A stretch of 64,000 bases of DNA from Novosphingobium umbonatum (lineage in GTDB: Bacteria; Pseudomonadota; Alphaproteobacteria; Sphingomonadales; Sphingomonadaceae), in NCBI RefSeq assembly GCF_004005905.1, contig NZ_SACO01000016.1, forward strand, positions 1 to 64,000, read 5' to 3'. A program made the position numbers and the translations under genes. Below, piece by piece: positions 35,510 through 44,670 of this stretch (position 1 is its first letter; every line of letters starts with the position of its first letter). The notes beneath the pieces were generated by a model. That model had not been told where the DNA came from, made no database searches, and worked only from the letters and a program-made list of their open reading frames with translations.

Positions 35510-37408
35510 CTATTTGCCTTTGTTCAGCGCCGCAGGCGGCACGAAGGCGGGCAGGGAATCTTCCCAACGGCTGTTGGTCATCTGCTCTTTATGCGAACCA
35601 TCGGGGTCCATGATCCACACCTGACCATAGGGCTGGAAGGAATTGTCATAGAGCGCGGCCTCGTCCTTGAAGCCATATTCGCTGCTGCTCCACATGATCT
35701 TCTTGCCATCCCAGCTCCATACCGCATGGGCGTCCGAAGCAGGGAAGTTGGTCACGCGCAGCAGGCCTGTACCATCGGATTTGATGGTGAAGATGTCGAA
35801 ATTGCCATCCTTCTGCTTGCGGGTGAACACAATGCGGCCAGCGCTGGGGCCGGTGGTGGCAGGCGACCAACCGGGCACATTGTCCCAATCATTGGTCAAC
35901 ACCCGCACTTTCCGCGTTTCCAGATCCATGATGCGCAGGCCTTCATCGCCCTTGGCCCAGGAGCGATAGACCATCTGCTTTCCATCAGGCGAAACGCTGG
36001 CAAAACCGGTGTTCGACGTGGTCGAGGTCAAATCCTCCACACCCGTGCCATCGCGGTTGATCATTTTCACATTGGCCACATTCTGGTCGCGGGTGCGCCA
36101 GTAACCGCCAAAGCTGAACACCAGCTTCTTGCTATCGGGGAACCAAGATGGCGTCAGCGCCACGCCGATCATATCGCCGCATTGGCCAGAGGGGTTCTTG
36201 CCTTTGGCGCAATGGGTTGTGGACTGGAACACCAATTGCTTGTCGCTGCCATCAGCCTTGGATACCACCAGCGAAGTGTCGACATCCTTGTTCGAGAAGG
36301 CCAAAGTGCCATCCTTGGCGAACATCGGGAACACGTCGGTGTAGCGATATTCATATTTGTCGTTCCAGCTGTAAAGCGGGGTGTTCTGCTCCAGCGGCAG
36401 ATTGCTGATCTTTTCATAGACCACCTGTTTGCCATCCTTGCTCCATGATGGTTCACGCAGGTTGGAGGGGAAAGGCTTGGCGCCGTCCGAATACATGATG
36501 CCGCTGATCTGGGCCGATTTCGTGCTATAGGCGAAGCGGCCATCGGGCAGGAATTGCGGATAGAGCTTGACGCCCGCGCCGCTGGTCAATTCCTTGGTCG
36601 CGCCGGTGGCCACATCGATCGACACGATCTGGCTGGTGGCTTTCATCGACAATTGGTCGACGCGGCTCAGCCAACTGACCTCCGTCTCGCCCTGATAGGC
36701 GATGATCGACTTGCCATCGGCCGACCATTTGGGTGAACCGGTGGTCACACCCTCGCCGGTTAGACGCTTTAGGCCCGTGCCATCGGGATGGACGATATAG
36801 ACCGACAATTCCTGCAAATGTTCCCATGCCACGCCTTTGTCATGGGCCTTCCATTCGGTGTTACGGTCGCTGGTAAAGGCGATCCATTGGCCATCGGGCG
36901 ACCAGCTGGGGCGATAGAAGCCATCGGGCTTCGTCGGATCGCCCTGAATGGGCGCCGCGCCGGTCAGATTGCGCAATTGGCGCGTTTGCAGGTCCAGCAC
37001 CCAGATATTGGCGCGATGCGAGCCCCTGTCCGACATGAAGGCGACATAGCGGTTATCGGGCGAGAGGGCGGCCTGATCATCCACCGCAGGGTCATCGGTC
37101 AGGCGTTCCAACGCGGAGCCATCGGCGCGCACGCGATAGATGTCGGACTGGCCGCGGCCCCCATGTTCAGCAGTGCGTTCGGAGGTGAACACAATCCACT
37201 GCCCATCCTCGGAGAAACGCGCCGCATAATCAAACCCTTCACCGGCGATCAGCTTGTGTTCGCCGCTGCCGTCGGCATTGGCGACATAGAGTTCCGATTT
37301 CGTCGGACCAATGCGGTTGAACAGCAGCACATCCTTGGCATGGGCCTGGGCAGCGGCCACGGTACCCGTGGCAAGGGCTAGAAGTGAAATGATGGTCTTG
37401 TGATTCAT
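35510..37408 (-). CDS. Exported TolB-like PD40 beta-propeller protein
   Basis: 632 residues with a signal peptide (ending AQAHA) and then almost only PD40/TolB blades: FSEDGQWIVFTSERT, SPDNRYVAFMSDRG, SPDGQWIAFTSDRN, SADGKSIIAYQG, FPDSKKLVFSFGG, SPDGKQMVYRSW and SWDGKKIMWSSSE, spaced 45-70 residues apart. No catalytic domain follows, unlike the amidohydrolase fusion at 17713-20733. Such proteins act as periplasmic binding or scaffold propellers; a glycan or peptide ligand is possible. The start is preceded by GAGGATGAG. It is divergent from the GH43 gene across 271 bp. Confidence 0.75.
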   Translation of the reverse strand: MNHKTIISLLALATGTVAAAQAHAKDVLLFNRIGPTKSELYVANADGSGEHKLIAGEGFDYAARFSEDGQWIVFTSERTAEHGGRGQSDIYRVRADGSALERLTDDPAVDDQAALSPDNRYVAFMSDRGSHRANIWVLDLQTRQLRNLTGAAPIQGDPTKPDGFYRPSWSPDGQWIAFTSDRNTEWKAHDKGVAWEHLQELSVYIVHPDGTGLKRLTGEGVTTGSPKWSADGKSIIAYQGETEVSWLSRVDQLSMKATSQIVSIDVATGATKELTSGAGVKLYPQFLPDGRFAYSTKSAQISGIMYSDGAKPFPSNLREPSWSKDGKQVVYEKISNLPLEQNTPLYSWNDKYEYRYTDVFPMFAKDGTLAFSNKDVDTSLVVSKADGSDKQLVFQSTTHCAKGKNPSGQCGDMIGVALTPSWFPDSKKLVFSFGGYWRTRDQNVANVKMINRDGTGVEDLTSTTSNTGFASVSPDGKQMVYRSWAKGDEGLRIMDLETRKVRVLTNDWDNVPGWSPATTGPSAGRIVFTRKQKDGNFDIFTIKSDGTGLLRVTNFPASDAHAVWSWDGKKIMWSSSEYGFKDEAALYDNSFQPYGQVWIMDPDGSHKEQMTNSRWEDSLPAFVPPAALNKGK

Positions 37409-37679
37409 GGCTCATCCTCTGCAAGTGATCGCACTCGACCATGCGGCTTGCGGCGGGTAGCCACCGTGGTGCCGGATGGTGCTTTTTGTTGTCACGAGCG
37501 CTGGGATAGGGAGGGAAGCTGAACCGAAGTTGATCTGCGTCAAGCTCGACGGGCTTGTGATAGCCGGGTGCTGTTAATCAATCAGCGGGGCGAGATGCAG
37601 GCGGCGCGGGCGGGCGCAAACAAGCTTGCAATTGTTCGACTAATATAGAATACACATTCCAGATATAACGGGAGAACCT
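37409..37679. promoter_or_regulatory. Divergent promoter region, propeller gene / GH43
   Basis: No gene is seen. The right part turns AT-rich (TTGCAATTG at 37626-37634, then TAATATAGAATAC), which probably forms the GH43 promoter, and CGGGAGA just before 37680 is its ribosome-binding site. I see no convincing operator palindrome. Confidence 0.35.
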
Positions 37680-39293
37680 ATGACCACGCGCCGTAACGCC
37701 TTGCAAGGCATGGCCTTTGCCAGCCTGACCAGCAGCCTTCCTGCCATGGCCGCCAGTGCAAAGCCGACGCCGGTTTCAGGCGGGGCCAAAGGCACCGAAG
37801 GCGAAAGGCGCGCCGATCTGGGCAATGGCTGGTTCCGCAATCCGGTGATGGCGGGCGACTATCCCGATCCTTCCATCCTGAAGGATGGCGAGGATTATTA
37901 CATGACCCATTCCAGCTTTGACGCCTCGCCCGGCCTGATCATCTGGCATTCGCGCGATCTGGTGAACTGGCGGCCGATCGGTCCGGCGCTGGAAAAGCCG
38001 CTGGGAACGGTGTTCGCGGTGGATATCGCCAAGCATAATGGGCGCTATTACATCTATATCCCCTTCATGAAGGCGCCATGGTCGCAAGGTCTGGCCAGTT
38101 TTGCCAATATCTATGTCATCCATGCCGACAGCATGGCTGGCCCATGGAGCGATCCGATTGATCTGAAAATCGGCGGGTTGATCGATCCGGGCCATGTGGT
38201 GGGCGAGGATGGCCAGCGCTATCTCTATCTGTCGGGCGTCAATCGGGTTGCCTTGGCCGCAGATGGCCTGTCGACCATTGGGCCTGTCGAACCGGCCTAT
38301 GACGGATGGCACTATCCCGATGAATGGGTGACCGAAGGCTATTCGCTGGAAGGACCTAAACTTTTCCGGCGCGGCGAATGGTTCTATCTGGTGTCGGCGG
38401 TCGGCGGCACCTCTGGCCCGGCGACCAGCCATATGGTAATTATCGCCAGATCGAAATCGGCCAAGGGGCCTTGGGTCAATTGCCCGCATAATCCGATTGT
38501 CCGCACCAAAAGCGACAAGGAAGCATGGTGGTCACGCGGCCATGCCACGATGGTCGAAGGCCCCAAGGGTCAATGGTACATGGTCTATCACGGCTATGAA
38601 AAGGACTATCGCTCGCTCGGCCGCCAGACCCTGCTGGAACCGGTGGCATGGGACAAGGATGGCTGGCCCCGCGCTTTGGGCGGGGACCTGTCGCTGGCCA
38701 TGCCGATGCCGGGCGGCAAAGCTGGCGCGGCGGGCGGATTTACCCGCAGCGATGATTTTACCAAGCCTGCCTTTGGCACGCGCTGGAGCTTTTACGGCGC
38801 GGCGCCGGGCGAGATTGCGCGCGCCAGCGTGGGCGGCGGCGTGCTGGAATTGCAGGCCAAGGGCAGCGGGCCTGCCGATTGTTCCCCCCTCACCCAGACG
38901 GTTGGCGATCATGCCTATGAAATCAGCGTGACGGTCGAACCGGTCGATGGCGCGCAGGGCGGATTGCTCTTGTTCTATAACGACCGATTGTTCTTGGGCA
39001 TGGGGATCGACGGGCAACGCATGGTGACGTGGCGCGGCGGAAGGTCCAGCTATTGGCAGGAGCCGGCACCGGTGGCCCCCAAACTGCACCTGAAAATTGT
39101 CAATGATCGCCAGATTGTCAGCTTTTACTACAGTCTGGACGGCAAAAACTGGACAAGACACGGTATCAGGAGTGAAGTTTCGGGCTATCAAGCCAATACG
39201 GTCGATGACTTATCCTCGCTTCGTCCTGCGCTTTTTGCATCGGGCAAAGGCAAGGTCCGCTTTTCGGATTATCGTTTCAAAGCCTTGGGGTAA
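37680..39293 (+). CDS. Exported GH43-family glycosidase
   Basis: 537 residues. The N terminus MTTRRNALQGMAFASLTSSL has the twin Arg and hydrophobic stretch of a Tat-type signal. The catalytic five-bladed propeller of glycoside hydrolase family 43 follows (about 52-345), with the general base Asp63 in AGDYPDPSIL, the pKa-modulating Asp near IDPGHV, and the general acid Glu in LEGPKLF. A C-terminal beta-sandwich (about 355-535) resembles the GH43 C2/DUF1349 module. Typical activities are beta-xylosidase or alpha-L-arabinofuranosidase; which one cannot be read. It is followed by a hairpin terminator. Confidence 0.85.
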   Translation: MTTRRNALQGMAFASLTSSLPAMAASAKPTPVSGGAKGTEGERRADLGNGWFRNPVMAGDYPDPSILKDGEDYYMTHSSFDASPGLIIWHSRDLVNWRPIGPALEKPLGTVFAVDIAKHNGRYYIYIPFMKAPWSQGLASFANIYVIHADSMAGPWSDPIDLKIGGLIDPGHVVGEDGQRYLYLSGVNRVALAADGLSTIGPVEPAYDGWHYPDEWVTEGYSLEGPKLFRRGEWFYLVSAVGGTSGPATSHMVIIARSKSAKGPWVNCPHNPIVRTKSDKEAWWSRGHATMVEGPKGQWYMVYHGYEKDYRSLGRQTLLEPVAWDKDGWPRALGGDLSLAMPMPGGKAGAAGGFTRSDDFTKPAFGTRWSFYGAAPGEIARASVGGGVLELQAKGSGPADCSPLTQTVGDHAYEISVTVEPVDGAQGGLLLFYNDRLFLGMGIDGQRMVTWRGGRSSYWQEPAPVAPKLHLKIVNDRQIVSFYYSLDGKNWTRHGIRSEVSGYQANTVDDLSSLRPALFASGKGKVRFSDYRFKALG

Positions 39294-39302
39294 AATGGAT
39301 CA

Positions 39303-39331
39303 GAGGCGGGGTTTTGTTCCAACCCCGCCTC
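39303..39331. terminator. Hairpin terminator after GH43 gene
   Basis: A perfect 11-bp stem (GAGGCGGGGTT / AACCCCGCCTC) with a 7-nt loop lies 10 bp after the stop codon. There is no T-run on the plus strand. Confidence 0.65.
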
Positions 39332-39467
39332 GCCATCCCTTGAAACGCTAACACATCCGATCAATTTTCAGGCCATACTCTGTCACGCGCTCACACGACG
39401 CTTGCAGCCCGCGCAAATGGACCTATGCCTGCGATCTAGGGTACAAAGGCGCGATAGCGGAACATTT

Positions 39468-40658
39468 ATGGTTTATGCAGCGGGGCTGGACGAGGGCCTT
39501 GAACTGGTCAGCCCAAGGCAATTGCTTCTGTTCGAGGCAGCGGGCAGGCTTGGCTATGTAACCGAGGCGGCGGCCGCTTGCGGCCTGTCACAGCCTGCCG
39601 CGACGCAGGCATTGCAACAATTGCAGGAACATATCGCCCTGCAATTGATAGAGCGGGGCACCAAAGGCTGCGTCTTGACGCCATGGGGCGCGCAATTCCA
39701 TCGCGACATCGCGCAATGGCTGGCAAAATTGCGGAATGTGGTGGGTTTGCCCTCCTCCCATGATCTTTGGCGGATCAGCCAGAAGCAATTGCGCGCTGTA
39801 GCGGCGATTGCGCAGCGTGGTTCGGTGGAACAGGCCGCGGTCATGCTGGGGGTGACGCCGCGTTCGGTGGTGCGCAGCGTGCAGAATATCGAAAGGCTGG
39901 GGCAACTGTCCTTGTTGCAGTCAGGCTCCAGCCTGACAGGTCAAGGCATTGAACTAGCCGTAGAAATGGAAGTTTTGCTTGGCGAGTTGCGGCTTGCGCT
40001 GCAACGGGCAAAGGCCGCCTATGCCCGTCAGGATCAACGCCTCTCGATCGCGGTCATGCCCGATCCCGGTCTGGCCGCGATCGGTAATGTGGTGCGTGAC
40101 CATCTTTCGCGCTATCCCGACAGCCAGTTGCGCATTCAGGAAGCCTCGCCGCAGGAATTGCTGACGCTCCTGCTGACCGGCGAAGTGGATCTATTGTTCG
40201 GAAGCAGCAATTTGCCGCGGCCCGAAGGCATTGTCTGGAACGTCCTTCACAATGCAGCTTATGTGGTGGTTGGCGCCAAGGGGCATCCCTTGGCAGGGCG
40301 GACCGATATCGGTCTGGACGAACTGGCCGCATATCAATGGGTGGTCGCAGCCGAAGACACGCTACGCCACAACGCTTTTCAAGCCATCTTTGATGGTCAG
40401 GTGCCCCCGCGCGTCGCCTTGATCTGCAGCGCACCACCACTGGCAGCGCAGGTTTTGGCGCAGAGTGACAATCTGGGGCTGATGACCAGTTATGAATTGG
40501 CCGGTAGGCTCGACAAGCTTTGTGCGATTCTTCCGCTCGGCTCGGATGATGTGATGGAACTGGCGGTTGCGCATCGGACAGGATGGCAGGCGAATCCGGA
40601 ACAGGCGGATCTCATCGAAAGGGCGCGCCTCTACTTTGCCGGTCAGATTGCATTGTGA
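39468..40658 (+). CDS. LysR-type regulator with two winged-helix domains
   Basis: 396 residues from MVYAAGLDEG, about 90 more than a usual LysR protein. The excess is explained by two successive LysR-like helix-turn-helix units: SPRQLLLFEAAGRLGYVTEA...LSQPAATQALQQLQE (about 15-70) and SQKQLRAVAAIAQRGSVEQA...VTPRSVVRSVQNIE (about 101-155). A normal effector-binding domain follows (about 185-390; LSIAVMPDPGLAAI, GEVDLLFGSS). The family binds DNA and a small-molecule inducer. Double-HTH LysR proteins are a minority type. It follows the GH43 gene on the same strand, but its targets cannot be told. Confidence 0.8.
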   Translation: MVYAAGLDEGLELVSPRQLLLFEAAGRLGYVTEAAAACGLSQPAATQALQQLQEHIALQLIERGTKGCVLTPWGAQFHRDIAQWLAKLRNVVGLPSSHDLWRISQKQLRAVAAIAQRGSVEQAAVMLGVTPRSVVRSVQNIERLGQLSLLQSGSSLTGQGIELAVEMEVLLGELRLALQRAKAAYARQDQRLSIAVMPDPGLAAIGNVVRDHLSRYPDSQLRIQEASPQELLTLLLTGEVDLLFGSSNLPRPEGIVWNVLHNAAYVVVGAKGHPLAGRTDIGLDELAAYQWVVAAEDTLRHNAFQAIFDGQVPPRVALICSAPPLAAQVLAQSDNLGLMTSYELAGRLDKLCAILPLGSDDVMELAVAHRTGWQANPEQADLIERARLYFAGQIAL

Positions 40659-40883
40659 ATCGATGCCCGCGCGCGGCGTGATGAGCCTGTGAATGGGGCA
40701 TGAGGAGAATATTTAAGGGTTTTCCTCTATTTAGCATTATATCTTTGTTTATATTTGGATTTATCCCATTGCATGTCGTGATGACCACATCTCGGCAGGC
40801 ATTCATTGGGTTTCATTCATACCGATTTGCGCTAATTCCGCTCTGATTATCCGCGCAACCGATGATGTTGCGGCTCCCCTTGC

Positions 40884-40931
40884 TATTTTGAATGATTTTT
40901 GCGATATGTAGCATGACCCTCGTTCAAAATA
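40884..40931. promoter_or_regulatory. Inverted repeat in parA promoter
   Basis: TATTTTGAA (40884-40892) and TTCAAAATA (40923-40931) are perfect 9-bp arms 30 nt apart, ending 16 bp before the parA start. ParA proteins with an N-terminal HTH often repress their own operon from such a site. The remainder of the 289-bp region from 40659 is AT-rich, without a gene. Confidence 0.5.
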
Positions 40932-40947
40932 ACGGCAGGTAGCCATT

Positions 40948-42141
40948 ATGAATTCAGTCCTAATGCAAATTGGCGATCTCGCAGAAGCAGGCGAGAAGAT
41001 GATCGAACGTCTTCGCCGCAAAGCCTTCCTACCTGACAGTCGCAAGGCGCTCAACGTGCGCTTTGGCATTGCCGAGGCCGCGCATTTGCTCGGTTGCTCC
41101 ACCAACCGGATCCGAATGGCCGAAGATGACGGGCGGCTGCCCCCTGCCCCGATCGAAAACGGGCGGCGGCTTGGTTATACGATGGAAAATCTGCTGACCA
41201 TGCGGGACGTGCTGGACGCATCGCCGCGCCGCGCGCCGCTGGATCAGGCGCAGATCATCGCGGTGCAGAATTTCAAGGGCGGCGTGGGCAAGTCCACCGT
41301 CACCACCCATTTGGCCCATTATTTCGCCATTCAAGGCTATCGCGTGCTGGTCGTCGATTGCGACAGCCAGGCGACCACGACAACCCTTTTCGGCTTCAAC
41401 CCGCATTTCAACATCACGCGGGAAGAGACGCTTTACCCCTATCTGTCGATCGATCCGACGCAAACGGACCTACTTTATGCGGTGAAGAAAACGCCTTGGC
41501 CCAATGTTGATCTGATCCCGTCGAACCTTGAACTTTTCGATGTGGAATATGAACTGGCAGCGGCCGGCGCCGATGGACAGGCCGTGCTGGCGGCTCGTTT
41601 CCGCAAGTTGAAACAAGGCCTTATCGATCTTTCCCGTCATTATGACATTGTGATTCTCGATCCGCCTCCGGCGCTCGGCACGATCAGCCTTGCGGTGATG
41701 CAGGCCGCCAATGCCTTGCTGGTGCCCATGGCAGCCACCACGCCGGACTTTTGTTCGACGGTTCAATTCCTGTCGATGATGGATCAGGTGATCAACCAGT
41801 TGGTGGAGGCTGGGATCGCGGTCAATTACAGTTTCGTGCGGCTGATCTGTTCCAAATTCGACGGCAATGATCCCAGCCATGCCATGGTCCGTTCGATCAT
41901 GGAGCAGACCTTTGGTCCGGCACTGCTGCCGGTGCCGATACTGGACTCCGCCGAAATCAGCCATGCCGCTTTGCGCATGATGACCGTCTATGAATTGGAA
42001 AAGCCGATCGGCACGCCCAAGACCCACAAGCGCTGCAAAGCCAATCTGGATGAGGCCATGGGGCAGGTCGAGCAATTGGTGCGTACAGGCTGGGGTCGCG
42101 TCTCGCCGGTGCGCGAGGAGGAATTGATCCATGGCGCGTAA
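40948..42141 (+). CDS. parA: Plasmid/chromid partition ATPase ParA
   Basis: 397-residue type Ia partition ATPase. The N-terminal ~100 residues carry a MerR-like HTH (FGIAEAAHLLGCSTNRIRMA), as expected for a ParA that also represses its operon. The deviant Walker A is KGGVGKST (Lys110 and Lys115), followed by the VVDCDSQATTT A' motif and VILDPPPALG as Walker B. It moves ParB-bound replicon copies over the nucleoid at cell division. The start has GGCAGG upstream. It overlaps parB by 11 bp, and the pair is followed by repA, forming the par-rep block of the replicon. Confidence 0.92.
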   Translation: MNSVLMQIGDLAEAGEKMIERLRRKAFLPDSRKALNVRFGIAEAAHLLGCSTNRIRMAEDDGRLPPAPIENGRRLGYTMENLLTMRDVLDASPRRAPLDQAQIIAVQNFKGGVGKSTVTTHLAHYFAIQGYRVLVVDCDSQATTTTLFGFNPHFNITREETLYPYLSIDPTQTDLLYAVKKTPWPNVDLIPSNLELFDVEYELAAAGADGQAVLAARFRKLKQGLIDLSRHYDIVILDPPPALGTISLAVMQAANALLVPMAATTPDFCSTVQFLSMMDQVINQLVEAGIAVNYSFVRLICSKFDGNDPSHAMVRSIMEQTFGPALLPVPILDSAEISHAALRMMTVYELEKPIGTPKTHKRCKANLDEAMGQVEQLVRTGWGRVSPVREEELIHGA

Positions 42142-43171
42142 ACAATCGGATTATCTGGCCGCGCTTTTATCGGATGGGGAGGAAGAACTCACCCGTCCGG
42201 CACCCGCGCCGGTTGAAGCCCCGCGCGAAAGGCTGCGCGGGACCACATTGCTGGGGCGTGAAAGCGCAATTGCGCGCGTTGCCAGTGGCGAAGTCAAGCA
42301 GGTCACGCAATTGCTGCTCAATCCTGAAAGGGTGCGGGTGTGGTCGGGTAACGCCCGCAGCTATCAGCACCTTTCGGAAGAAAGCTGCCGCGAGCTGATC
42401 GATTCCCTCATCGCCGAAGGCGGGCAGAAGGTGCCTGCGATTGTCCGGCGCGTCGAGAATGATCCGGCCTATGACTATGAAGTCATTGCCGGAACCCGGC
42501 GACATTGGGCAATCAGCTGGCTGCGCGCCAACAGCTATCCAGAGATGCAATTCGTCGCGCAAGTGGCGGTGCTGGATGACGAGGCTGCCTTTCGCCTGGC
42601 CGATATCGAAAACCGTGCGCGTAAGGACGTGTCCGATCTGGAACGTGCCCGCAATTACGCCGAAGCGTTGCAGGCCCATTATGGCAATCACCTGACGCGC
42701 ATGGCCGAAAGACTGCGCGTGTCGAAGGGCTGGTTGTCCAAGATGCTGAAAGTGGCGAGCCTGCCCGACAGCGTGATTGCCGCCTTCGCCTCACCCGCCG
42801 ATGTTCAATTGAAGCCTGCCTATGCCTTGGCCCAGGCGATGGATCAGCATGGCAAGGCAATCCAGCAAGCGGCCAAGAACTTGGCCAAGGAACAAGAGGC
42901 ACTGCGGATGGCTGGATCGCCAACACTGGCGGCGGCGGATGTGCTTAAGCGGTTAATTGACGCAACCAAGTCGCCCAGCGACAATCGTTCGGATCTGTTT
43001 CGCTGGACGTCCGACTTCGGTCGGCTTGGGCTGTCGGTGCAATCCGCCAACCGGCAAGGCGCAACAATCAAGGTTCACGCCGGTTCGGGCGCTAACATCG
43101 ACGATCTGGTTCAGGCTTTCCGCGACGCGATGGAAGCCTTGGAAGCGCAGGGGAAGGCTCCACGCAGGTGA
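42131..43171 (+). CDS. parB: Partition protein ParB
   Basis: 346 residues. The ParB/Srx-type N-terminal domain (about 50-160) has VWSGNARSY, LIDSLIAEGGQKVPAIVRR and the EVIAGTRRHWA motif (a GxRR-type CTP-binding box). A central HTH domain (about 180-245; LTRMAERLRVSKGWLSKML) follows, and then a short C-terminal dimerisation part. It binds parS and, in its CTP-bound clamp form, spreads on DNA for ParA to move. Its start overlaps parA. The palindrome 23 bp downstream is a candidate binding site. Confidence 0.9.
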   Translation: MARKQSDYLAALLSDGEEELTRPAPAPVEAPRERLRGTTLLGRESAIARVASGEVKQVTQLLLNPERVRVWSGNARSYQHLSEESCRELIDSLIAEGGQKVPAIVRRVENDPAYDYEVIAGTRRHWAISWLRANSYPEMQFVAQVAVLDDEAAFRLADIENRARKDVSDLERARNYAEALQAHYGNHLTRMAERLRVSKGWLSKMLKVASLPDSVIAAFASPADVQLKPAYALAQAMDQHGKAIQQAAKNLAKEQEALRMAGSPTLAAADVLKRLIDATKSPSDNRSDLFRWTSDFGRLGLSVQSANRQGATIKVHAGSGANIDDLVQAFRDAMEALEAQGKAPRR

Positions 43172-43194
43172 AGCCTTTTGCCTTTGTGACTTTT

Positions 43195-43210
43195 GTTTCC
43201 CCGGGGAAAC
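43195..43210. promoter_or_regulatory. parS-like palindrome between parB and repA
   Basis: GTTTCCCCGGGGAAAC is a perfect 16-bp palindrome. Its GTTTC/GAAAC arms equal those of the chromosomal parS (GTTTCACGTGAAAC), but the centre is CCCGGG instead of ACGT. A second copy with one mismatch lies in repA at 44157-44172. It is the best parS candidate near parAB. A GGGAGG/CCTCCC hairpin follows in the repA leader (about 43213-43230). Confidence 0.55.
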
Positions 43211-43274
43211 GCGGGAGGGAAACCCCCTCCCCTGCCCTCCTTTTCTGCACGGCGCCACGGAGCCATGCCCCATC

Positions 43275-44516
43275 ATGACCCGCAAAAACCCATCGGCCGA
43301 AGCCGATAAATTCGACATGTTCCTCCCCTATGTCGCGGATCTGCCTTTGCGCGATCAACGCGAAATGATGGAACGCCCCTTCTTTTCCCTTGCAAAAACA
43401 AAGCGCACAAAGCCCATCGACTATACCAGTCCGGATGGGAAATTATGGGTCAATGTGTCCGCGAACCCGTCCTATGGCATGGCCACGATCTGGGACGCAG
43501 ACATTTTGATCTATTGCGCGAGCGTATTGGCAGACATGGCGAGGCGCGGGACCAATGACGTCCCGCGCAAGCTTAACATCATGCCTTATGACCTGCTGCG
43601 CGCAATTGGACGTCCAACGACCGGTCGCGCCTATGAACTGTTGGGTCAGGCGCTGGACAGACTAGTCGCCACCACGATCAAGACCAATATCCGTGCGGAA
43701 AACCGGCGCGAGGCGACATTTAGCTGGCTGGATGGCTGGACCCAGCTGGTCGATGAAAAGACCGAACGTTCCCGCGGCATGACCATCGAGCTTTCCAACT
43801 GGTTTTGGGAAGGCGTGATGATGAAAGGCGGCGTCCTTTCCATCGACCGGGCCTATTTCAACATCACAGGTGGGCGTGAACGCTGGCTCTATCGTGTGGC
43901 GCGCAAACATGCTGGCGGAGCTGGCGATGCTGGATTTGCCATTTCCATGCCCGTGCTCTTCGAGAAATCGGGCGCGGAAGGTGAATATCGTCGCTTCAAG
44001 TTCGAGTTGCTTAAACTCGTCGATAAAAACGACCTGCCCGGCTATGAACTGAGCGTTGAAACCACCAAAAATAACGAGCAAGCCATCCGCATGCGTCGTG
44101 TCGATGGCAAAGATGGTGCCGGCCAAGCTTTGCCTGCCGATGCGACAAGCAAATCCGTTTCCCCAGGGAAACAGGAAGAAGCGCAAACCGGCTCCCCTGC
44201 CCCCGTGATGGCCCCCGTGCCGTACGCCGCGCTGGCATCAGCCAAACAATCCCCCGAAGACGTCATCGATGCCAAGCAATTCATCCGCTCGGCTGTTGCC
44301 GGTCTTTCCCACGCCGCAACCCGCGGTTTTATGACCGACGATACGATCGATTATCTGCGGGCCAACTACCCAGGTTGGGATCTGCAAACACTGCATGCCG
44401 AATTTGAACAATGGGTCCATGGCGACAGTGAACGAACACCCGTCGATTGGCAAAAAGCCTTCATCGGCTTTGTAAAGCGCCACCACGAAAAGAACCGCCA
44501 TCAATTGCGCGGATAA
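43275..44516 (+). CDS. repA: Replication initiator protein RepA
   Basis: 413-residue initiator of the RPA/RepA family common on sphingomonad and other alphaproteobacterial plasmids. Conserved stretches include EMMERPFFSLAKTKRTKPIDY, MPYDLLRAIGRPTTGRAYE, TRGERWLYRVARKH-type sequence around residue 210 and the SYLDG-like SWLDGWTQL, together making two winged-helix units that bind iterons and melt the origin. The C-terminal ~110 residues (after KDGAGQ) are less conserved. The start is the ATG at 43275, 103 bp after parB; an upstream extension in the same frame has no protein character. The iterons begin about 150 bp downstream. Confidence 0.9.
   Translation: MTRKNPSAEADKFDMFLPYVADLPLRDQREMMERPFFSLAKTKRTKPIDYTSPDGKLWVNVSANPSYGMATIWDADILIYCASVLADMARRGTNDVPRKLNIMPYDLLRAIGRPTTGRAYELLGQALDRLVATTIKTNIRAENRREATFSWLDGWTQLVDEKTERSRGMTIELSNWFWEGVMMKGGVLSIDRAYFNITGGRERWLYRVARKHAGGAGDAGFAISMPVLFEKSGAEGEYRRFKFELLKLVDKNDLPGYELSVETTKNNEQAIRMRRVDGKDGAGQALPADATSKSVSPGKQEEAQTGSPAPVMAPVPYAALASAKQSPEDVIDAKQFIRSAVAGLSHAATRGFMTDDTIDYLRANYPGWDLQTLHAEFEQWVHGDSERTPVDWQKAFIGFVKRHHEKNRHQLRG
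44157..44172. promoter_or_regulatory. Second parS-like palindrome, inside repA
   Basis: GTTTCCCCAGGGAAAC differs from the 43195 palindrome by one central base. It is encoded within the less conserved C-terminal part of repA (KSVSPGKQ). Occurrence of a 16-mer twice within 1 kb of parB is unlikely by chance and supports a partition role. Confidence 0.5.
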
Positions 44517-44534
44517 AAGGCTGCACTCGCGCCC

Positions 44535-44579
44535 GTTCCTGAAGTGTCGTGCCTCCTTATCAACAGCGAGGCACGACAC
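44535..44579. repeat. Inverted iteron overlapping a 12-bp palindrome
   Basis: GTTCCTGAAGTGTCG (44535-44549) matches the reverse complement of the downstream iterons at 13 of 15 positions. It overlaps a perfect inverted repeat GTGTCGTGCCTC / GAGGCACGACAC (44544-44555, 44568-44579). The loop contains TTATCAACA (44557-44565), one mismatch from a DnaA box (TTATNCACA). It lies 18 bp after the repA stop, so it could be an initiator site, a DnaA entry site, or a terminator hairpin for repA. Confidence 0.55.
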
Positions 44580-44670
44580 CTCCTCCCACCCCAAATTGAA
44601 CCTGCTTCAGCACCAAGGGAGGTAAACTGATTCAATCGCAGGCCCATTTTCCAGCATTGATCTGCGCCTT

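Noticed and set aside
42957-43274. An upstream in-frame extension of repA overlapping parB
   Set aside because: It has no initiator similarity and overlaps parB; the ATG at 43275 begins the conserved RepA sequence.
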